From Datisca glomerata (lineage: Eukaryota; Streptophyta; Magnoliopsida; Cucurbitales; Datiscaceae), in assembly GCA_003255025.1 (NCBI GenBank), contig QANY01013654.1:1-64000 (forward strand): a stretch of 64,000 nt of DNA, written 5' to 3'. The translations under genes and the position numbers were made by a program. Numbering within the stretch: the stretch's first letter is position 1; each line of letters starts with the position of its first letter. Shown piece by piece: positions 58,401-64,000 of this stretch. The notes beneath the pieces are model-generated. The model had not been told where the DNA came from and made no database searches. It saw only the letters and a list, made by a program, of their open reading frames with translations.

Positions 58401-60219
58401 GAGCAAAGTGTTAAACTTGCAAGAGAGAGCGCCAAATTGAAAGTGAATTTTTTGCCTGAGATTAGTGGATCCTCCCAATTTATAACAGATGAAGAGCTTG
58501 CAAAAGGAGTTTCTGAGTTTGGCTCTTTGGTGCAAGATTCTATTGCTACTTTGGCGGAGACAGATTTTCCTTTTGAATCAATATTCACATTCCCTGGTTT
58601 GGTAAGTATCAATCTATTTTGTGTACAGTATTAAATAAAAGTATTTTATCGCATGTGCTACGGTGCACTACATTGCAGTCCGCTCTGCCTCTGACTTATT
58701 TTTTTTAAGGAATCATATGGTGCTTAGCACTTATGTTTTCTTGTTAAACTGGACTGGAGAACACTAATTTTATTCATAGATTTAAAACTTCTCACGTGGT
58801 GTGCCCCATTTTACTGCTTCATGACATCCTAAATCATTTTCATCATCTATTTTGAATTAGAATCATAGGTTGAGTTTTAACAGTCTAACTCGCTTTGCTC
58901 TTTTGTCACATAATTTAGCCTTCCCTTCTGCTGAGGTCTCATCTACTTCATGATCTTCTTGATTTTGTTCTTTCTCTACCAAATTCTCATATTGACATAT
59001 TTGATATATTTGCACATATGCACGTGGGCATTCTTTGCGCTCGGGAACTAAGATCTATGTGGAAGGTATAACCTGCATTTAAGGAATGGCTGTTATAGGA
59101 AAGTGTAGTAACTGAATTTTGGTTTTTTCGTGGCCTAAGAAAAATATTGACTCCATCAAAATATCACCCTTCTGTGGGAGGTTTCATCTACCGGTCTTTG
59201 CCAAAGTAAATGAATCAGCCATCCCCTTGTTATGCCGAGTAGCATGTATCGTTTCAAAGTCACAAATATACGTGCAACCTACCACATTCAGAAAATTCTG
59301 GGAGAAACTGTCAATTTTCATTAAGTCAGTGTGCGATGGGAACTTACGTTATCTGGGGAATACAGATCAGAGACTTGTTTTACTCACTTTTTCATAAGAA
59401 ACAAAATATTTGTATTTTTTATTCAATTGTAGCTGATATTGTCAAAATTTTCAGGAATTTGTTTCAAAGAAAACAGCAAAAGATGTTGCCAAGATATTTG
59501 AAGTGCTGGTGAATGATATAGAATCATACAAAGCGACAAGAGAGAGTTTTGAGATTGACTACCTTATGCTTGGAAAGGGTAGTATATGCGAAACTAGATT
59601 TGTTATGGGAAAAGTTATTTTGGAAACCATGAGTGATGGAGTTGTCCAGGATGGGAGACAGATTCTCATAGAGGAGAAAAATAACTTGTGTCTAAATAAT
59701 AATGAGGATAATTGTAATATGACACTTTCTGGTCTGGTAAAGAAGGATAGAAAACGGGGCATGCCACCCGACGCTTCTGAAATGAAGCAATCTAAGAAAC
59801 AGAAGAAGTGCATTCTTCCTGATCAGGAAAGAGCTGCGAAGAAGCACAAGATGGTTGAGAAAGGAAGGTGCAGCGAGGTGGCTGAGAAGTACCGAAATGT
59901 GGAGACGTGTAATTCACCAGATGTTGAGAGAACTGAGAAGCAAGATGCTCTTGGGAGTAAGAGAATTCAAGTTAAGGCTAAGATGCATCTAGAAGTTGAA
60001 AAGGAGAAGCATAGAGCGTCACAGGATAAGGTTATTAAGAAGCAGCTATATGTAGCAAAGTGTAGTGTAAACGAGACAGAGGTATTAGATAAGGAGAACG
60101 GGTTTGATAGGAAAGATAATATTTCATTACAACAGGTTCCCATTGGGAGTAATGGGAAAACCAAGCAAGCGGCTGTTGGCAGGAAAGTCAAACCGCCTCT
60201 GTCCAGCCTCTTTAAGTGA
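52419..60219 (+). CDS. Class II nucleotidyltransferase / poly(A)-polymerase-family protein, 14 exons, 703 aa
   Basis: Exons by splice sites and frame: 52419-52484, 52625-52706, 52909-53025, 53535-53632, 53712-53795, 53938-54080, 54275-54347, 54459-54504, 54608-54717, 57052-57159, 57256-57315, 57911-57972, 58304-58601, 59455-60219. All introns are GT-AG and phases agree, giving 2112 nt. The N-terminus ([20 protein letters not shown]) is basic and could target an organelle. The catalytic head has [12 protein letters not shown] (93-104) and the metal-binding pair D110-F-D112, the G-G-x-V-R-D plus D-x-D signature of bacterial-type poly(A) polymerases and CCA-adding enzymes. [27 protein letters not shown] and [15 protein letters not shown] complete the nucleotide-binding neck. 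The last exon adds a Lys-rich, poorly conserved tail. Substrate (CCA addition or polyadenylation) is not decided by sequence. Confidence 0.9.
53440..53581 (+). repeat. 71-bp tandem duplication of the exon 4 acceptor
   Basis: GTCTTGACTGTCTGTAATGT and the following 51 bp occur at 53440-53510 and again at 53511-53581, with one difference (GGTTTTAAG versus GGTTTGAAG). Each copy holds an acceptor (GTGTAG) and the first 47 coding bases of exon 4. The upstream copy reads GGG TTT TAA in frame, so only the downstream acceptor (53534/53535) gives a functional protein. Confidence 0.93.
54718..57051 (+). other. Intron 9 of the nucleotidyltransferase gene, 2.3 kb
   Basis: Donor AAG/GTAATT and acceptor TGTTTAG/TCC join S-L-A-K to S-R-I-M-M-E-L in phase 0. 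The intron is much longer than the others because it holds a 1.58-kb long-TIR element. A nearer AG (GTCCAG, 57056) would shift the frame. Confidence 0.75.
55286..56868. mobile_element. Long-TIR element (MULE-like) in intron 9
   Basis: Imperfect terminal inverted repeats of about 230 bp occupy 55286-55520 and 56641-56868, with matching landmarks TATACACG, AAAATACACCC, TTGACCAAA, TGCAAAAAGCATCCTTCTGT and TCTCTCTTATAAAAAGAGTA. The interior has no transposase. It includes a plus-strand open frame 55942-56169 of unknown origin and a segment (56486-56560) similar to 45857-45930. Long TIRs and a non-coding interior suit a non-autonomous Mutator-like element. No clear 9-bp target duplication was found at these borders. 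Confidence 0.6.
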
Positions 60220-60587
60220 GTGCTTGAGGAAATCACTCGCTAGTCTTGACATTAGCAGAACTGGAAGACTAACAGGTATTTTCGGCTCTCTCTCTATCTA
60301 TCCATCCACCCATCCCTTTCTGTCTATCTGTACACACGTCTTATGAGACAAATACTTTAGTCCTTCCCTCTGCAGGAATATGACCTCTTCTAGAGTGGGG
60401 TTGTGGGGGGAGCTTAATCAGAACTGAAGTTTGTTCGGATCCTACCTTGTACGCCTTGGTTGTTCCTGTTTGACATTTTAGTTAGATGATTGATAGTGTT
60501 AAAGTGCAATCTGCTTCTCTTTTAAAGGGTACAATGGAGTCATGCTCCTGGCTCAAATGCCTGATTGATGTATCGCTATTTTGCTTT

Positions 60588-60630
<43 letters not shown>

Positions 60631-60820
60631 CAGTTTTGCTTTGGGGGAGAGAGATTCAATTTTGCTTTGGGTTAAAGAGAGAGCGTGAGAGAGATTTTAT
60701 TCATAGAAAGTTGTAAAGTAGATGTGCACTTGTTAATTGTTTTTAGCAACTTCCGCTCCATCAAAATAAATATTAGTTTTTAGCAGCAGTTTAATTGTTT
60801 TTAGCAAGTTCCGCTCCTTG
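60220..60820 (+). other. 3' UTR region of the nucleotidyltransferase gene with (GA)n
   Basis: A (GA)n run stands at 60590-60628, followed by GA-rich sequence to 60690. AATAAA at 60765-60770 is a candidate polyadenylation signal. A 58-bp-spaced duplication (TTAATTGTTTTTAGCAA plus TTCCGCTCC) occurs at 60733-60758 and 60791-60817. Confidence 0.45.
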
Positions 60821-63500
60821 TAACATTCACAATCGCTTTCGGTTTCAGTGCATCTCTCTTTGTGGACAATCATGCCTTTTTTTATTCTTCATTCTTACTT
60901 TTAAGAGGAGAACGTGCTTTAGTTTGATTTTGGCCCATGATCTAGTCAGGAGTAGTTCATCCTTTGTCCTCTCTACTGATGTGATTCCGCATGTATTATG
61001 TATTAAAAAAGTAAACGATGATATTAATAAGTTTTATAATTTTATCATGAAATTTAATAATATTCGTGAGACATGCATACTGTTTATTAGCTCAATTAAA
61101 ATTCTTAAATATAAATTTTATGGGGATTGAAATACAATTATTGAACTTATAATTGTAGAATGTGAATGTCAGCGCTTATTAAATGCGTAAATTTATGTCA
61201 AGTCAATTAACAGGAGCACATATTTTATGTGGCTATAAAGTTAATTTGTAATTAATGCTAATTCAATTAATTATAACTTTGCTTATTGAATTTGAAGTCC
61301 CTTAAAGTTATTAATAATTTCATTAGCTTTTAAGTTCTGTAGGCGCACACATTTTCTAAGCACAAACATGCAATCAAAGTGTGACTATATTGATTACTAT
61401 AAAAGTAGTTAAATTCTTTAGGCTTATTAAAATTGTAATAGGCTAGTTTTTAAAAAAATAAAAATAGGCTGGCAAAGTTAATACATGAAAATTTATTTGA
61501 CAAACTGATATTATTCCTGCATAATCTTGCACGTTCTTATGAACTATATCTATATGAACTTTTTAAAATTTTGAAAATTTCATTCTTAATCTCATGAATG
61601 ACAACATCATTTATCAAAATATACCTAAAATTTTGGAAGATTAGTATTATTGGGTCCTTCGAAATCTAGGAGGATCGTCTTGGATAAAAGAGGTGAATTT
61701 AGAATTTTGTTTCTTTCCAGTTCAACGTTTGAATTTATTTTTAATGCAAACAATCGTTGAGGTCATATTTCTCGGTGTTAAAATTAACGATTTATCCTTA
61801 TTCGTGTAAAAAATTTATGCGGATGCACGAATCCTGTGAGATCTGTGACATATTTTATGAAGTCCACATAAGTTGTTGATTAGAATATGCATAGATACAA
61901 ATGAAGAGAGAATAAGAGGAAGGAGAACTTTTTTTTTTTATCTCCCCTCCCCTCTATATGTTTGAGAAAATATTTGGATTTTTCAGAATATCTAAACCTT
62001 CATATTGTAGACTGTTTTATCTCCCCTCCCCTCTACAGTTCTGTTTGTTGTTTTTGTTTTTTTTTTTTGGTTTTTAACATGCTAGATTTTATATTTATAG
62101 TCTTTTTTATTCGGGATACTATTAAAATTAAATTTGTGACATGGCTAAAATTTAAAAATATAAACATCTCATTCTTTTTTACCCTTTTATCATACTTGTT
62201 TTATAAACGTAATCACTCTTTATAATATTCAAAACCCGAAATCCTACCCCGCGATGATTCTCTCGCTCTAGTATGTGTCTTTAGACTAATTGTTTATAAA
62301 CTTTTAGAATTAATTATATTCTGAAGTGGATAATTATTTGAAAAAGACAATATCATATCTATAAACCTCTCCCAGATTTAAATAAATTCGTGCTCAACTC
62401 AACTTGAAAATATTTAGTAAATGAATAGAATTTGTAAAACAAAAATACCAAAAGTATATGCTGCGAAAAATATATTTTAAAAAATATAAAAATACATAAT
62501 AAAAAATATAATGTATCATAAAAGAAAGTGTCATAACTATATACACTAAAAGATGTCATATTTTTTCTTTGTTCTTTTCTTACCGTGTGTTACATGCACG
62601 TATATAAATAGAGTTTTTCAGTATTATTACACTTATATATAAAAGTGGGGATGAGAAAAATATTTTTAAACAATTTTATCCTCATCTTTTAAGAAGATTT
62701 CTAAATTACCCTTTGACTTCATATTAAATGTTTTGTAGTAATTAACTTATTTAATGAATTAATTAGTAGACTTTTTATATTTTATCAGCATTTTAGTAAC
62801 AATAATTATGATTTGTTATAATATTATAATTTATATTAATTACACATGGGGAATGATAGAGAAAATATTATTTAAAAATTCAATAAAAATTAAAAATAGT
62901 CAAAAAATTAAAATGTAATACAATGCAATATACATGTTTAAATAATTCATATATATTTCTATACTAACTTGAAGAGGTCGTTGCATTTAACCAAAACATT
63001 ATTAACATTTTCATTTAAATTTATCTGATATTAAAGAATAACATCGAACTTAATATTTGATCATTTTTAAAAAGTTTCCAACAAAAAATTATATACAGTT
63101 TGTGATAAACTTACATGATACATCATTATCATTATATAAAGACCAACGATATATAGTACTTTTGCTAATTAAGTATTAAATGAATCTTACATTTTTTTAG
63201 TAAATTAATTTATTAGAACATAATTTTAAGATTTAATTTTTCATTTACATTAATAAATTTAATATTAAATTGAGTCATGTGCATCCTGATACTTAGTTTA
63301 ACTTAAAAATGGAAAATGTCATTACTACTTGATTTAAAAGCTGGAATGGATTAGATTGGACCACCACCTAGAAAAAGAAAAAGGGAAGTGTGGAAGGGTA
63401 TCAATCATTGGATGAAAACCCCAAATAATAAATTTAAAAAAAAAACAACTTTTGAAAATGAGATGTGGAATTTCACTCACACAGTCACATGCCAATTGCC
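60821..63500. other. AT-rich intergenic stretch, no gene seen
   Basis: Very AT-rich. A small direct repeat (TTATCTCCCCTCCCCTCTA) stands at 61938-61956 and 62018-62036. Short ORFs are Ile/Phe/Lys-rich noise. No RNA genes or TE domains are recognised. Confidence 0.5.
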
Positions 63501-63510
63501 AACTATCATA

Positions 63511-63675
63511 CGACCGTTGTTAGGACAAACATAGTAAATTCCTCTCCTCCTCCCTAGACAACAACCCAACAAGCCATATCCTCATGATCCAACGGTCACT
63601 TTTCACTAGCCGTTGTATTTTGAAAAATAAAATTTTATCTCCCATTATACACTTTCCAGATTTAATACCCGTTGT
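63511..63675 (+). promoter_or_regulatory. Cluster of four AACGG (MSA-type) boxes
   Basis: CCGTT at 63514-63518, TCCAACGGTCA at 63588-63598 (a perfect match to the mitosis-specific activator consensus YCYAACGGYYA), CCGTT at 63610-63614 and CCGTT at 63669-63673. Such clusters bind MYB3R proteins and drive G2/M expression in plants. They lie about 195-355 bp upstream of the ATG at 63868. Confidence 0.55.
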
Positions 63676-63867
63676 CTTTCCTTCTCTTTATTTCTACCCT
63701 CTGTTCCTTCTTAGTCAGTCAAGAGATTTCTCTGTCTCTTAGTGGAGTAGATGCTCTCTCTCTGGGCATTTAATTTTTCTTTTTAGGGGTTTAGGGGAGC
63801 TTCCAAGGGGAGATTGTTTTTTCCTTACCTTTCTTTTGGGTTCTTCTGCTTCAGATAATCAGAAAGA

Positions 63868-63922
63868 ATGGATATTTCCCAAAAGAAAAATCCTAACTTG
63901 ATCGAACCCATTAATTTTCCAG
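63868..63922 (+). CDS. First exon of an unidentified gene, continues past the right edge
   Basis: ATG at 63868 opens MDISQKKNPNLIEPINFP and one further base before a good donor (CCAG/GTAAAA). The rest of the window is intron. Support comes from the gene-like context: a pyrimidine-rich leader of about 150 nt, balanced codons and a promoter with AACGG boxes. 18 residues are too few to name the protein. The promoter suggests a cell-division role, by inference only. Confidence 0.45.
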
Positions 63923-64000
63923 GTAAAATTTGTTGGAATTTTTGGCGAAGCTCGAAAATTGGGTTCTAATTTCAGAAGTGGGTTTTTCGTTTGACAGTGT

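Noticed and set aside
59119..59397. 92-codon open frame as an extra exon of the nucleotidyltransferase gene
   Set aside because: Splicing 58601 to 59455 keeps phase 0; inclusion has no good splice sites and breaks the frame, so it is intron 13.

Overview
The window is nuclear DNA of a flowering plant, almost certainly a eudicot. The evidence is AT-rich intergenic DNA, split genes with GT-AG introns, a dirigent gene, a plant-type C2H2/EAR repressor, Ty1-copia and Ty3-gypsy retrotransposons primed by initiator tRNA-Met, a CACTA-type transposase relic and endogenous caulimovirid (plant pararetrovirus) DNA. I cannot name the species.

Layout. 1-1205: (+) caulimovirid fragment with its genes in permuted order. 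1240-2950: decayed CACTA/En-Spm transposase carrying a 222-bp, almost perfect inverted repeat. 6441-6995: intact one-exon dirigent gene. 9000-22830: an endogenous pararetrovirus cluster. It consists of copy A (-, 9000-13775), a rearranged (+) fragment with an internal duplication, an 800-bp CT block and a TATA-box promoter (13890-17640), and copy B (-, 17641-22830, joined head-on to that promoter). 24615-38390: a Ty1-copia element (-) broken by a 9.1-kb Ty3-gypsy chromovirus (28637-37725), which has LTRs, PBS, PPT, a chromodomain-like tail and a near-matching 5-bp target duplication. 39190-40690: local tandem duplication with a C-run and an N. 41657-42520: C2H2/EAR zinc-finger gene (-) with a (GA)25 leader repeat and a 38-bp promoter repeat rich in AACGG. 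45857-50500: LTR-like block beside a second Ty1-copia relic (-). 52419-60219: a 14-exon nucleotidyltransferase/poly(A)-polymerase-family gene whose exon 4 acceptor is duplicated and whose ninth intron carries a long-TIR element. 63868-63922: first exon of a gene running off the right edge, downstream of four AACGG boxes.

Three complete host genes and one partial gene are supported; they look unrelated to each other. All transposon and virus genes carry stops or frameshifts. The most interesting structure is the pararetrovirus cluster: a TATA-type promoter points directly into the antisense strand of a nearly full-length viral relic, and an inverted pair of viral 3' regions lies about 6 kb apart. 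This geometry could supply antisense or hairpin RNA against related viruses, but that is inference.
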